A stretch of 64,000 nucleotides of DNA from Hyphomicrobiales bacterium (GCA_900466475.1 UBMI01000009.1:364480-428479); one strand, 5' to 3'; counted from the first letter of the stretch, positions 1 through 10,650 are shown. Notes: a model not told the origin generated them from the letters alone. Numbers and translations: made by a program.

Positions 1-302
1 CCGATATTCTCAATCGCATTCCGGCAACGAGCGGGCAGGGCAACGGCATTCTCGACTCGCTCGGCGGCGGCAACCCAGCGGCTCCGGCCACGCCTGCCGA
101 TAACAGCGGCATTCCGAATGGCGGCGCTGCGGCTCCGGCGCCGGCTGCCCCGGCAACGCAGGCTCCTGCAACTCAGGCACCGGCTGCAAGCGCCCCCGCG
201 GCGACCGCACCGGCTGCTCCGACGACGACGGCTCCGGCTCAGCCTGAGGCTCCCGCCGCGACCGCGCCGGCACAGCCTTCCGGCGTCCCCACGGGACAAT
301 AA
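1..302 (+). CDS. secG: Protein translocase subunit SecG, C-terminal part (5' end outside window)
   Basis: The frame open from base 3 to the TAA at 300-302 encodes about 99 residues of a low-complexity tail rich in Ala, Pro, Thr and Gln. This is the long Ala/Pro-rich extension found at the C terminus of alphaproteobacterial SecG, the small inner-membrane subunit of the SecYEG channel. The two transmembrane helices that would prove the identity lie upstream of the window. The call therefore rests on the tail composition and on the position directly before pyrG, where rhizobia usually carry secG. A hairpin terminator follows the stop codon. Confidence 0.7.
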   Translation, partial: DILNRIPATSGQGNGILDSLGGGNPAAPATPADNSGIPNGGAAAPAPAAPATQAPATQAPAASAPAATAPAAPTTTAPAQPEAPAATAPAQPSGVPTGQ

Positions 303-319
303 GCCGGTCCAGAAAATAA

Positions 320-2074
<1,755 letters not shown>

Positions 2075-2096
2075 TTATTCGCTGTTACACAATTCC

Positions 2097-2132
2097 AGCC
2101 GCTCCCTCCGAAACGAGGGAGCGGCTTTTTTC
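2097..2132 (+). terminator. Rho-independent terminator after pyrG
   Basis: A perfect 12-bp stem, AGCCGCTCCCTC (2097-2108) with GAGGGAGCGGCT (2115-2126), is followed by a T run. It lies 22 bases after the pyrG stop and also separates pyrG from the convergent citrate synthase gene. Confidence 0.9.
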
Positions 2133-2138
2133 ATTCCG

Positions 2139-3227
2139 TCACGCCGCCTGCGGCAGCGGTCCCACGTAGACCGAGCGGGGACGAATGAGACGACCTTCCA
2201 GCCCCTGTTCGCGGGCATGGGCGACCCAGCCGACAGTGCGGCCGATCGCAAAGACGCCGGTAAAGGCATCGCGCGGGAAGCCGAGGCTCTCCAGAAGCAA
2301 CGCGGTATAGAATTCCACATTCACATCCAGTGGTCGGTCTGGCTTGCGCTCCTTCAGGATCGCGAGCGCTGCCTGCTCAACGGCTTCGGCAAGCGCGATG
2401 CGGCCGGCATTCACCTGACCTGCGGCAACAAGCGGCTTCAGCGCATTTTTCAGCGCATCGGCACGCGGGTCGCGCACGCGGTAAACACGGTGGCCGAAGC
2501 CCATCAGCCGTTCGCCGCGATCGAGCGCCGAGCGCAGCCAGGGGCCGGCATTGGCATCGCTCCCGATACCGTCAAGCATATCGAGCACCGGCCCCGGCGC
2601 GCCCCCATGCAGCGGCCCCTTCAGTGCGCTGATCGCCGCCAGCACCGAGGAGGTGAGGCCGGCGCGGGTGGAGGCGATGACGCGCGATGCGAAGGTTGAG
2701 GCGTTGAGGCCGTGATCGGAGATCGTTACGAGATAGGTGTCGAGTGCACCCGTCTGCTCGGCGCTCGGCACCGTGCCCGATAGCATCCGCAGGATATCGG
2801 CTGACTGCGACGAGCCGGCATCGGGCTTTACCGGCTTCTCGCCGCGCTGCAGGCGCAGAACCGCCGGCAGGAAGACAGCGGGTGCTGCAAGCAGGCGAAG
2901 CGCAGTATCGATATCTTCACCGTCCGGCAACCGGGCGACGAGTGCTCGCATCGCATCGACCGGCGGCAGCGCCAGCAAGCGGGAATCGGCGGCTTTGACT
3001 TCCGCGAAAACTTCCCGTCGCGCCTGGCCAAGCCGGCGGCGCAACTCGGTTGCATCGAGATGCGGTTCGATCAATCCATCCAGCAGCAGCGCGGCGACAT
3101 CTTCATAGGTACTGCGCCCGGCCAGATGATCCAGGGATATGCCGCGGATGATCAGCCGGCCCGCTTCGCCGTCGACATCCGAGAGCTGTGTTTCAGCGGC
3201 AATGACATCTTCCAAACCATTTTTCAT
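2139..3227 (-). CDS. Citrate synthase family protein (without HTH domain)
   Basis: A 362-residue citrate/2-methylcitrate synthase family enzyme, which would condense oxaloacetate with an acyl-CoA. The catalytic landmarks are present: one His in GPLHGGAP, the second in GFGHRVYR, and the Asp-containing DVNVEFY segment near the C terminus. It is shorter than the roughly 430-residue type II GltA of the TCA cycle and resembles type I enzymes. It starts 83 bases from, and divergent to, a second citrate synthase gene. AAGGAG lies upstream of the ATG. The acyl-CoA substrate cannot be told from sequence; citrate or methylcitrate synthase are both possible. It is probably not the main gltA. Confidence 0.88.
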   Translation of the reverse strand: MKNGLEDVIAAETQLSDVDGEAGRLIIRGISLDHLAGRSTYEDVAALLLDGLIEPHLDATELRRRLGQARREVFAEVKAADSRLLALPPVDAMRALVARLPDGEDIDTALRLLAAPAVFLPAVLRLQRGEKPVKPDAGSSQSADILRMLSGTVPSAEQTGALDTYLVTISDHGLNASTFASRVIASTRAGLTSSVLAAISALKGPLHGGAPGPVLDMLDGIGSDANAGPWLRSALDRGERLMGFGHRVYRVRDPRADALKNALKPLVAAGQVNAGRIALAEAVEQAALAILKERKPDRPLDVNVEFYTALLLESLGFPRDAFTGVFAIGRTVGWVAHAREQGLEGRLIRPRSVYVGPLPQAA

Positions 3228-3265
3228 GGGTTTTCTCCTTTACCAGAGGAAAGATCGGTCCTAGT

Positions 3266-3299
3266 TTGATTGACGTCAATCTTGATGTAATTGATCAAT
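3266..3299. promoter_or_regulatory. Palindrome-rich operator between divergent citrate synthase genes
   Basis: The short divergent region holds a perfect 14-bp palindrome GATTGACGTCAATC (3268-3281) and a perfect 10-bp palindrome ATTGATCAAT (3290-3299), with a further TTGATGTAA between them. TTGA half-sites therefore recur. TTGATTGACGTCAA (3266-3279) also fits the TTGA-N6-TCAA pattern of FNR/FixK boxes, so an Fnr-type regulator is an alternative. The inference is that the HTH domain of the adjacent fusion protein binds here and controls both genes. Confidence 0.55.
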
Positions 3300-3310
3300 A
3301 TGAGGTTGCG

Positions 3311-4450
3311 ATGACCTGGGTGACAGCAGAGGAAGCGTTGGCGGAACTCGGCACCAAGCCGCAGACGCTATATGCCAATGTCAGCCGGGGTCGCATCCGC
3401 GCCAAGGCCGACCCAGCCGACCCGCGCCGCAGCCTCTACCAACAAAGCGACGTCAAACGGCTTGCCGAGCGGCATGCCGGCCGACGCAAGAGCGAGACGG
3501 TCGCCGCCGAGGCAATCAGCTGGGGCGATCCCGTGCTGGCATCCGCGATCTCAACCATTGCCGCGGGACGATTGCTTTATCGGGGGCGGGATGCGGCGGA
3601 GCTTTCAGTGCATGCGACGCTGGAGGAGACTGCGCTGCTCCTTTGGAATGCGGAAAGTTTTACCTGCGTGCCAGCGCGCGCGCCAGAGCCGGCAGCGCCT
3701 GCCATTCAGGCTGCACTTCTGGCGCTGGCAGGACGGGTGAGCGCCGATCTGCCGTCGCTCGGGCGTGCGCGCCCCGCGTTGCAGATGGAAGCATGCAGCG
3801 TGCTGTCCACCATTGCCGATGCGCTGGCGCCAGGCCCGACGGACCATTCCCTGCATCACCGTCTCGCGGCATGCTGGGGCAGGCCGGAGGCCGCCGATTG
3901 CCTGCGTCGGGCGCTCGTCATGTTCGCCGATCATGAGCTGAATGCCTCGACCTTCGCTGTCCGCGTCACGGTTTCGACGGGAGCGGCACTTTCTGCCGCC
4001 GTGCTCTCGGGTCTCTCGACGCTGACCGGCCCACTGCATGGCTCGGCGTGGCGGAGTATCGATGCCCTTGTCGACGCCGCATGCAGCATCGGGGCGGAGC
4101 GCGCGATCCGCCACCAGTTGCTGCGGGGAAGCAGGCTGGGGGCCTTCGGACATCCGCTTTATCCCGACGGCGATGTGCGGGCACGCGTTCTGCTCTCGTC
4201 TTTCGACGTGCCTCCGGTCTTTCGCGATGTACAGCGGGCCGGCGAAGAGATGGTGGGCGAGCCGGTCAACGCCGATTTCGCGCTTGCCGCCATGACGGCC
4301 GCCTTCAACCTGCCGGAGGAGGCGCCGATCATCATCTTCGCACTGGCGCGCACGGCCGGCTGGCTGGCGCATGCGATGGAGCAGATCGAAAGCGGCCATC
4401 TGATCCGCCCTCGCGCTCGCTACATCGGGCCGTCACCGAGCGGACCCTGA
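3311..4450 (+). CDS. Citrate synthase with N-terminal helix-turn-helix DNA-binding domain
   Basis: A 379-residue fusion. Residues 1 to about 60 form a MerR/excisionase-like winged HTH, opening TWVTAEEALAELGTKPQTLY, with the wing ending PRRSLYQQSDVKRLAE. The remainder is a citrate synthase fold with its active-site elements kept: His in TGPLHGSA, His in AFGHPLYP, and Asp in VNADFA. The ATG at 3311 is preferred over one at 3266, because the earlier start would put the palindromic control region inside the gene and lacks a ribosome site. It is divergent from a second citrate synthase. Whether it is an enzyme, a regulator that senses an acyl-CoA or oxaloacetate, or both is unknown. Confidence 0.85.
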   Translation: MTWVTAEEALAELGTKPQTLYANVSRGRIRAKADPADPRRSLYQQSDVKRLAERHAGRRKSETVAAEAISWGDPVLASAISTIAAGRLLYRGRDAAELSVHATLEETALLLWNAESFTCVPARAPEPAAPAIQAALLALAGRVSADLPSLGRARPALQMEACSVLSTIADALAPGPTDHSLHHRLAACWGRPEAADCLRRALVMFADHELNASTFAVRVTVSTGAALSAAVLSGLSTLTGPLHGSAWRSIDALVDAACSIGAERAIRHQLLRGSRLGAFGHPLYPDGDVRARVLLSSFDVPPVFRDVQRAGEEMVGEPVNADFALAAMTAAFNLPEEAPIIIFALARTAGWLAHAMEQIESGHLIRPRARYIGPSPSGP

Positions 4451-4566
4451 ATGTTTCCGAATGGCTTGCACGGCCCCCGATTTTTGCATAGGGAAACCGG
4501 CGAATTCAGCTAGTATCGATCGGCCGGCGCCTTCGAGGATGTACCGGCGGTCATGAGAGGCGGATC

Positions 4567-5094
4567 ATGAAAGCCATCCCAGCAATCTCCCTCAGCCTGT
4601 TTTTCGCTGTTCTGACAATCGGGCTCCTGCCTCAGGGAGCAGCTTATGCCCAGTCCGCCGGCTGCGCGATTTCGCGGGCGGCGAATGGCAACCAGATCTT
4701 CCGCTGCCCTGGCGGCGTCAATATAACCGCCGAACGCGGAGCATCGTTCACACTCATCGATCGCAATCGCGACGGCAGCCCGGATTCCCTGTCATTGCGC
4801 AGCAAGGCTGCCCTTGTCGACGTGGACAGCAGCCAGCATCGCGGCGGTTTCCAGGTGGTGACGCCGCAGGCGATCGCGGCCGTTCGCGGCACCCAATGGG
4901 CCGTCGACGTCAAAGGCGGCACGACCTCCGTACTGGTCACACGCGGCCGCGTCGGCGTACGCCGTCCGGCAGGGGCAGCCGTCGTGCTTGGACCGGGCGA
5001 GGGCGTAGACGTGACGCGCGGAACGGCTGCGCTCACCGTTCGCACCTGGCCGGCGCCCCGCGTCGCGGCTCTTCTTTCACGCCTCGGTCAATAA
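4567..5094 (+). CDS. Exported FecR-domain protein
   Basis: A 175-residue protein with a clear Sec signal peptide (about residues 1-29, ending AAYAQS). Residues about 95-140 carry the FecR core, recognisable in AAVRGTQWAVDVKGG and the following TRGRVGVRR. FecR domains occur in the periplasmic sensing parts of anti-sigma factors, but here there is no cytoplasmic part, so it is a free periplasmic FecR domain. It lies 8 bases upstream of a CHASE2-domain cyclase and is very probably co-transcribed with it. The pairing suggests that the FecR protein presents or modulates a signal for the cyclase's extracytoplasmic domain. Confidence 0.82.
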   Translation: MKAIPAISLSLFFAVLTIGLLPQGAAYAQSAGCAISRAANGNQIFRCPGGVNITAERGASFTLIDRNRDGSPDSLSLRSKAALVDVDSSQHRGGFQVVTPQAIAAVRGTQWAVDVKGGTTSVLVTRGRVGVRRPAGAAVVLGPGEGVDVTRGTAALTVRTWPAPRVAALLSRLGQ

Positions 5095-5102
5095 GCGGTC
5101 TC

Positions 5103-6965
5103 ATGAACCACCGGCTTCCGACAGTGATCGCACTGCTGCTCGCCGGTCTGTGGGGCGCTTCCCTCGGCTATTTCCATCTGCAGCAGCAGTCGAACTCCGG
5201 CCTGATCGAGCGTGTGGAAGCCACGCTGGTCGATCTGCGCAGCATGATCGTCGGTGTCCGGTCTCCGCCCGATATTGTTTCCATTATCGCGATCGATGAC
5301 CGCACCGCCGCGGCACATGGCTATCCGCTCAAGCGGGATACGCTTGCACAGCTCGTAACCTCCATCGGGGCGTTGAAACCAAAGGCGCTGGCTCTCGATA
5401 TACTGCTCGTCGATCCCGGCACGGAGGAAGGGGATGCGGCGCTCGCAACGGCGATCAAATCCGCCCCCAGCATCATCGCCGGTGCCGCCACCTTTCCACA
5501 AAGTCTCCAGTCGGTGACGGCAAATGCCGAGGATCCGCTTGCAACGGTACCCGAAGCACAGCAGCTTCTGCTGCCGCAGCCGCGCTTCGCGGAGGCTGCG
5601 CCGATCGGCATCGTCAATGTCGCGACGGACCAGAGCGGCGTACCGCGTTTCATCCCGCTGTTTTCTCGCGCCGCCGACCGTCTGGACGCGGCCTTTCCGT
5701 TGCGCGCGGCCTCGATTGCGCTCGGGGCCGAACCCTTGATCGAAAACGATGGCATCCGGCTCGGTGCTCACCGCATTCCAACGGATACGGGCCAGCGCCT
5801 GCCGCTGACGTTCTATGGTCCTGCGGGCAGCATCAGCACCTTCAGCGCTGCCGATGCGCTCGATGGCAAGCTGCCGGCGGATGCCATCACCGGCAAGGTT
5901 GTGGTGATCGGCGCAACAGTCACCGGCGGCGGCGATGTCTTTCCCACACCGTTCGATCCCATCCTGCCGGGTGTCGAAGTCATGTCGACGGCAATCACCC
6001 ATCTGATAGCCGGCGATGGCATGGTACGCGACAGCAGAACAAGGCAGGCGGATGCCGGCATTGCGACGGCCTTGCCTGTTCTCCTGGTCGCGCTGGTCGC
6101 GTGGCGCCGTAGCGCTCTCGGCTTCATCATCATATGCCTCACGGTCATTGCCTGGGCGATGCTCAACCTTGCCGCTTTCGCGAACGGTTACTGGCTGAGT
6201 GCTGCATTGCCGATTGCGGCTGCACTCCCGCCTGCGATTATTTTCGGCGCCGCAGAACTCTGGCGAGACCGCCGCCGTGCGCGGCATTTTGCCGATCAAT
6301 CGGAGCGCCTGCAGCGCATCGAGGCGCCCGGCCTCGGGGAGTGGCTGGCGCGCGACCCGGCATTCCTGGCCGAGCCCGTGCGGCAGAACGCTTCCGTCGT
6401 CTTCATCGATCTCTCGGGCTTCACCGGCCTCAGCGAAGCGGTCGGACCGGCCATGGTGCGCGAGATCCTCAGCGGCTTCTTTGAACTGATTGATGAGGAA
6501 GTACGGCTTCTCGGGGGCGCGATCACCAGCTTCATGGGTGACGGCGCCATGATCCTCTTCGGATTGCCGGCACCGGCGGCGGACGATGCGGCGCGGGCCG
6601 CAGCCTGCGCCATACGGCTTGCCGATCGCACGCGCCTCTTCCTCGCAGGCCATCCGGAGCTTCGGCGCAGGAAGATAGGCTTCAAGCTCGGCGCCCATTG
6701 CGGCCCGATCGTCGCTTCGCGTCTGGGCACCGGCGACCGGCAGCAGATCACCGCGACCGGCGATACCGTCAATGTCGCGCAGCGGCTGATGGAAGTGGCG
6801 GCAAGCCGCGGTGCGGAACTTGCACTCAGCGCCGGACTGCTCGACGCCGCCGGTCCCGATGCCATTCCCTTGCACACGGGGCGGTTGGCCGGACCGTTCG
6901 ATACGAAGCTTCGCGGCCGCTCCGGCGGCATCGCCATCTACACATGGCGCGGCGAGACACTTTGA
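5103..6965 (+). CDS. CHASE2-domain class III adenylate/guanylate cyclase
   Basis: A 620-residue membrane cyclase. Residues 1-25 form a transmembrane helix. A periplasmic CHASE2 sensor follows (about 30-300), then a cluster of three hydrophobic helices (about 305-390), then a cytoplasmic class III nucleotide cyclase domain (about 425-610). Both metal-binding Asp positions are present, in FIDLSGFTGL and MGDGAMILFG, and the ATGDTVNVAQRL helix is conserved. The product is inferred to be cAMP. The ATG at 5103 is 8 bases after the fecR-like gene, which indicates an operon. Longer upstream starts would overlap that gene and encode basic non-membrane sequence, so they were rejected. Confidence 0.88.
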   Translation: MNHRLPTVIALLLAGLWGASLGYFHLQQQSNSGLIERVEATLVDLRSMIVGVRSPPDIVSIIAIDDRTAAAHGYPLKRDTLAQLVTSIGALKPKALALDILLVDPGTEEGDAALATAIKSAPSIIAGAATFPQSLQSVTANAEDPLATVPEAQQLLLPQPRFAEAAPIGIVNVATDQSGVPRFIPLFSRAADRLDAAFPLRAASIALGAEPLIENDGIRLGAHRIPTDTGQRLPLTFYGPAGSISTFSAADALDGKLPADAITGKVVVIGATVTGGGDVFPTPFDPILPGVEVMSTAITHLIAGDGMVRDSRTRQADAGIATALPVLLVALVAWRRSALGFIIICLTVIAWAMLNLAAFANGYWLSAALPIAAALPPAIIFGAAELWRDRRRARHFADQSERLQRIEAPGLGEWLARDPAFLAEPVRQNASVVFIDLSGFTGLSEAVGPAMVREILSGFFELIDEEVRLLGGAITSFMGDGAMILFGLPAPAADDAARAAACAIRLADRTRLFLAGHPELRRRKIGFKLGAHCGPIVASRLGTGDRQQITATGDTVNVAQRLMEVAASRGAELALSAGLLDAAGPDAIPLHTGRLAGPFDTKLRGRSGGIAIYTWRGETL

Positions 6966-7063
6966 CATTCGCAGCCGGAGCGAGTAGGAACGGCCCAACT
7001 CTTCGGCCGGACGTTTCCGGCTACGGCGCTCGCTGCGCCTGACAGCTCCGAAAGATCGAACAA

Positions 7064-8935
7064 ATGACTGACTATAACGGCGTCTCTCCGGCGATCGCCA
7101 AGGCGTTGCAGAAGCGCGGCTATACAGAGCTTACCCCCGTCCAGAAGGCGATGCTCGATCCGGCGCTCGCAGAATCTGACGCTCTCGTTTCCGCCCAGAC
7201 CGGCTCGGGCAAGACTGTTGCCTTCGGCCTGGCGCTTGCGCCGACGCTGCTTGAAGGCGCCGAGCGTTTCGGGCCAGCCGCCGCACCTCTTGCTCTCGTG
7301 ATCGCGCCGACGCGCGAACTGGCACTGCAGGTCAAGCGCGAGCTGGAATGGCTTTACGAAATGGCAGGCGCCGTGATCGTCAGCTGCGTCGGCGGCATGG
7401 ATATCCGCAGCGAGCGCCGTGCGCTGGAACGCGGTGCGCATATCGTCGTTGGCACGCCGGGACGTCTCTGCGACCACATCCGCCGCCATGCGCTCGACAT
7501 GAGCGAGCTCAAGGCTGCCGTGCTGGATGAGGCAGACGAGATGCTCGATCTCGGCTTCCGCGAAGATCTGGAATTCATCCTCGAAGCGGCGCCCGATGAG
7601 CGCCGTACCCTGATGTTCTCGGCAACGGTTCCAGCTGCGATCGCCAAGCTCGCCAAGAGCTATCAGCGCGATGCCGTGCGCATCAGCACGCAGGCGGAAG
7701 AGAAGCAGCATATCGATATCGACTATCGCGCGCTCGTCGTTTCTCCAAGCGACCGTGAAAACGCCATCATCAACGTGCTGCGTTATTACGAGGCGCGCAA
7801 TGCGATCGTCTTCTGTTCGACGCGTGCGGCCGTCAATCACCTGACGGCACGGTTCCACAACCGCAATTTCAATGTTGTGGCACTCTCCGGCGAATTGACC
7901 CAGAACGAGCGCAGCCATGCGCTGCAGGCCATGCGCGACGGACGCGCGCGCGTCTGCATCGCGACCGATGTCGCCGCACGCGGCATCGACTTGCCGGGCC
8001 TCGATCTCGTCGTACATGCCGACCTGCCGACCAATCCGGAAACGCTGCTGCATCGCAGCGGCCGTACGGGCCGTGCGGGACGCAAGGGCGTCAGCGCGCT
8101 CATCGTGCCGCTCAACGTTCGCCGCAAGGCAGAGCGACTACTGGAAAATGCCGGCATCAATGCCACCTGGGCACGTCCGCCGTCCGTCGAAGAAGTGACC
8201 GAACGCGACGACGAGCGGCTGCTCGCAGATCCGATCTTTGCCGACAAGCCGCAGGATGAAGAACAGGATCTCGTACAGAAGCTGATCGCCAGCCATGGTG
8301 CCGAGACGCTTGCCGCCGCTTTCGTGCGCCTCTACCGCGCCAATCAATCGGCGCCGGAAGACCTGATCGAGGTTTCGGTGCAGGACGACCGCGCCCGCAA
8401 ACGCCGCGACAACGGCGAGGCACGCGAATTTGCTCCGGCGCAGAAGGGACCGCGCGACGACTTCGGTCCGAGCGTCTGGTTCTCGGTCTCCGTTGGCCGC
8501 AAGCAGAATGCCGAGCCGCGCTGGCTGATCCCGATGCTCTGCCGCAACGGCAATCTCACGAAGCGTGAGATCGGCGCGATCAAGATGCAGCCGGATGAGA
8601 CCTTTGTGGAAATTGCTGCTGATAGCGCCGATGGCTTTCTCGGCGCGCTCGGCCCGAACAAGACGATGGAACGCGGTATCCGCGTGGTCAGGCTGAACGG
8701 CATGCCCGATTTCAGCAAACCGGCTGCCAAGCCCTTTGCCAAGAAGCCGTTCGAGGATCGTGGCGATGATCGTTTCCGCGGCGACAAGCCGAAGGGCAAG
8801 TTCGGAAAGGACAGGCCCGCCAGCGCCGAGCGTCAGGACGACAAGCCCTGGACGAAGAAAGGCCCGAAGCCGAAATTCGAAGGCGGCAAGTTCGAAGGCG
8901 GCAAGGGCAAGTTCGGCAAGAAAAAGGACCGCTAA
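7064..8935 (+). CDS. DEAD-box RNA helicase with DbpA-type RNA-binding domain
   Basis: A 623-residue ATP-dependent RNA helicase. The motifs appear in order: Q motif (TELTPVQKAML), motif I AQTGSGKT, Ia PTRELALQ, II DEADEMLDLGF, III SAT, and VI HRSGRTGRAGRKG. A DbpA/CsdA-like RNA-binding domain follows at about residues 465-540. The tail of about 70 residues is rich in Lys, Gly and Phe and ends in GKFGKKKDR, a basic unstructured RNA-binding tail. It belongs to the DeaD/CsdA group, whose members act in ribosome assembly, mRNA decay and cold adaptation. It stands alone, 98 bases after the cyclase gene. Confidence 0.92.
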   Translation: MTDYNGVSPAIAKALQKRGYTELTPVQKAMLDPALAESDALVSAQTGSGKTVAFGLALAPTLLEGAERFGPAAAPLALVIAPTRELALQVKRELEWLYEMAGAVIVSCVGGMDIRSERRALERGAHIVVGTPGRLCDHIRRHALDMSELKAAVLDEADEMLDLGFREDLEFILEAAPDERRTLMFSATVPAAIAKLAKSYQRDAVRISTQAEEKQHIDIDYRALVVSPSDRENAIINVLRYYEARNAIVFCSTRAAVNHLTARFHNRNFNVVALSGELTQNERSHALQAMRDGRARVCIATDVAARGIDLPGLDLVVHADLPTNPETLLHRSGRTGRAGRKGVSALIVPLNVRRKAERLLENAGINATWARPPSVEEVTERDDERLLADPIFADKPQDEEQDLVQKLIASHGAETLAAAFVRLYRANQSAPEDLIEVSVQDDRARKRRDNGEAREFAPAQKGPRDDFGPSVWFSVSVGRKQNAEPRWLIPMLCRNGNLTKREIGAIKMQPDETFVEIAADSADGFLGALGPNKTMERGIRVVRLNGMPDFSKPAAKPFAKKPFEDRGDDRFRGDKPKGKFGKDRPASAERQDDKPWTKKGPKPKFEGGKFEGGKGKFGKKKDR

Positions 8936-8988
8936 CGCAGTCGCCGGCCGCACTGGTAAGGCAATGCGGCCGGCATGCAGCGAAGGCC

Positions 8989-9771
8989 TCAGATATGTTC
9001 GTCTTGACCGGCTGCTGCGAGGATGAGATCGGCGACGGCGCGCGGCTGCGAGATCAGCGAAACGTGGCTGGCGTCGAGCTCCACAGTCGTCGCATTCATG
9101 CGTTTTGCCATGAAACGTTCGAGATCGGGATTGATGGTGCGGTCGTTCTTCGAAACGGCATACCAAGACGGCTTGGAGCGCCATGCGGCAACCGTCGTCT
9201 TGGCAGTGAACAGCGTATCCGAAATGCGGCCCTGCACGGCATAGAGCGCCTTGGCGCGGGCAACCGGCAGATCGCCGGCGAAGTCTCTCACGAAAGCTTC
9301 CTCGCTCAACTGGGCGTAACCGCCATTGTGAACAAGGCCGGCACTGGCCGGCGGCGTCGGATATTGCTTGGCAAGCGCGGTATAATCCTCGCCGGCATCC
9401 GGCGCGCGAGCGGCGATGTAGACGAGTGCCGTGACCTTGGGATCGACACCAGCTTCGGTGACGAGCATGCCGGAATAGGAATGGCCGACCAGCACTGTCG
9501 GACCTTCCATCAGCGCCAGGATACGCTTGGTGGCTTCGACGTCGTCGGCAAAAGAGGTGAGGGGGTTTTGAACGGCCATCACGTTCAGACCGGCGGCCTG
9601 CAGATGAGGGATGACATCCAGCCAGCAGGATGCATCGGCATAAGCGCCATGGACGAGCACGACATTCTTTGCCTTGGCGACGGTGGCGGCCCGGCTGGCA
9701 GCCGGAAACATGCTGAGTGCGGCCCCTGCAACGAGAGCGGCCGAGAATGAGCGTCTGGTGATCGGTTGCAT
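8989..9771 (-). CDS. Tat-exported alpha/beta hydrolase
   Basis: A 260-residue alpha/beta hydrolase. The N terminus MQPITRRSFSAALVAGAALS has a twin-arginine export motif followed by a hydrophobic stretch, with a likely cleavage near SRAATV. The mature protein starts with the oxyanion segment VVLVHGAYADAS. It has the nucleophile elbow GHSYSG and a late catalytic His in DASHVSL. It resembles the small esterase/lyase-like group often annotated as 'alpha/beta hydrolase, salicylate esterase-like'. The substrate is unknown. It is monocistronic and convergent to the helicase gene. Confidence 0.85.
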   Translation of the reverse strand: MQPITRRSFSAALVAGAALSMFPAASRAATVAKAKNVVLVHGAYADASCWLDVIPHLQAAGLNVMAVQNPLTSFADDVEATKRILALMEGPTVLVGHSYSGMLVTEAGVDPKVTALVYIAARAPDAGEDYTALAKQYPTPPASAGLVHNGGYAQLSEEAFVRDFAGDLPVARAKALYAVQGRISDTLFTAKTTVAAWRSKPSWYAVSKNDRTINPDLERFMAKRMNATTVELDASHVSLISQPRAVADLILAAAGQDEHI

Positions 9772-9929
9772 AAGTTCCTCCAGCTTTGGGAAATAGCGGC
9801 GAACCCTGGGGGATCGCGGGTGGAAATTACGCGGGGGCGCGGGCTTCCATAACTATACAAAGGTCCAGCGAGGTATTATGCCGTCCGGGATGGCCTGAAG
9901 GCCTGTCGCAACGAGGCAATCGATAGCAG

Positions 9930-10592
9930 ATGAGACCGGCGTCCACAGATGATCGTCTCGACCTGACGGCCTTCATCAAGGCGAACCTGCCGCTTTCGGA
10001 AGTGCCTTCCATACCTAGGGTCAGGCTGCATACGGCGACACCGAGGAGCGGCCTCTATCGGCTTGCAATGGCTGATGATTCCGATCTGATGCCGCCCTAC
10101 TGGGCCTATCCCTGGGCAGGTGGCGCCGTGCTTGCGCGCTATCTCTTCGACTATCCCGAAACGGTTGCCGGCAAACGCATCATCGATCTCGGCACAGGCT
10201 CCGGTCTTGTCGCCATAGCGGCAATGAAATGCGGTGCAGCACATGCGCTGGCCGTTGATATAGATGACAAGGCGATTGCTGCTACGCTGCTGAACGCTGC
10301 AGCGAATGGTGTGATGATCGAGACGCAACTCGGCGACATCATGGGAGATGCTCCGCCTGCTGCCGAGGTAATGCTGGCCGGTGATATCTTCTATGACGAG
10401 GCGTTGGCGGAGCGTGTCCTGCCGTTTCTCGAACGCTGCCGCATGGCCGGTCTCGATGTGCTCGTCGGCGATCCCGGCAGGGCGCCCCTTCCCACGAACT
10501 CACTGCTGCGGCTTGCAAACTATGCGGTGCCGGATTTTGGCGGAGCCCAGAGCCTCTCGACCGCCGACAGCGCTGTTTTCCGACTGAAGTGA
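9930..10592 (+). CDS. METTL20-like class I SAM methyltransferase (probable protein-lysine methyltransferase)
   Basis: A 220-residue seven-beta-strand methyltransferase. Motif I is IIDLGTGSGLVAIAA, motif post-I has the acidic AVDIDDKA, and the signature LAGDIFYDE resembles the DxF[YF]xE element of METTL20/ETFB lysine methyltransferases. The Agrobacterium member of that family is known to methylate ribosomal protein L7/L12 and the beta subunit of electron-transfer flavoprotein. The same substrates are plausible here but are inferred. No etfB or rplL lies nearby, so the neighbours do not help. Confidence 0.75.
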   Translation: MRPASTDDRLDLTAFIKANLPLSEVPSIPRVRLHTATPRSGLYRLAMADDSDLMPPYWAYPWAGGAVLARYLFDYPETVAGKRIIDLGTGSGLVAIAAMKCGAAHALAVDIDDKAIAATLLNAAANGVMIETQLGDIMGDAPPAAEVMLAGDIFYDEALAERVLPFLERCRMAGLDVLVGDPGRAPLPTNSLLRLANYAVPDFGGAQSLSTADSAVFRLK

Positions 10593-10650
10593 ACCGAGAA
10601 AAGTTCATCGCTTGAAACGACGCACCAATCACACTTTCGTCTTGCGCCAC

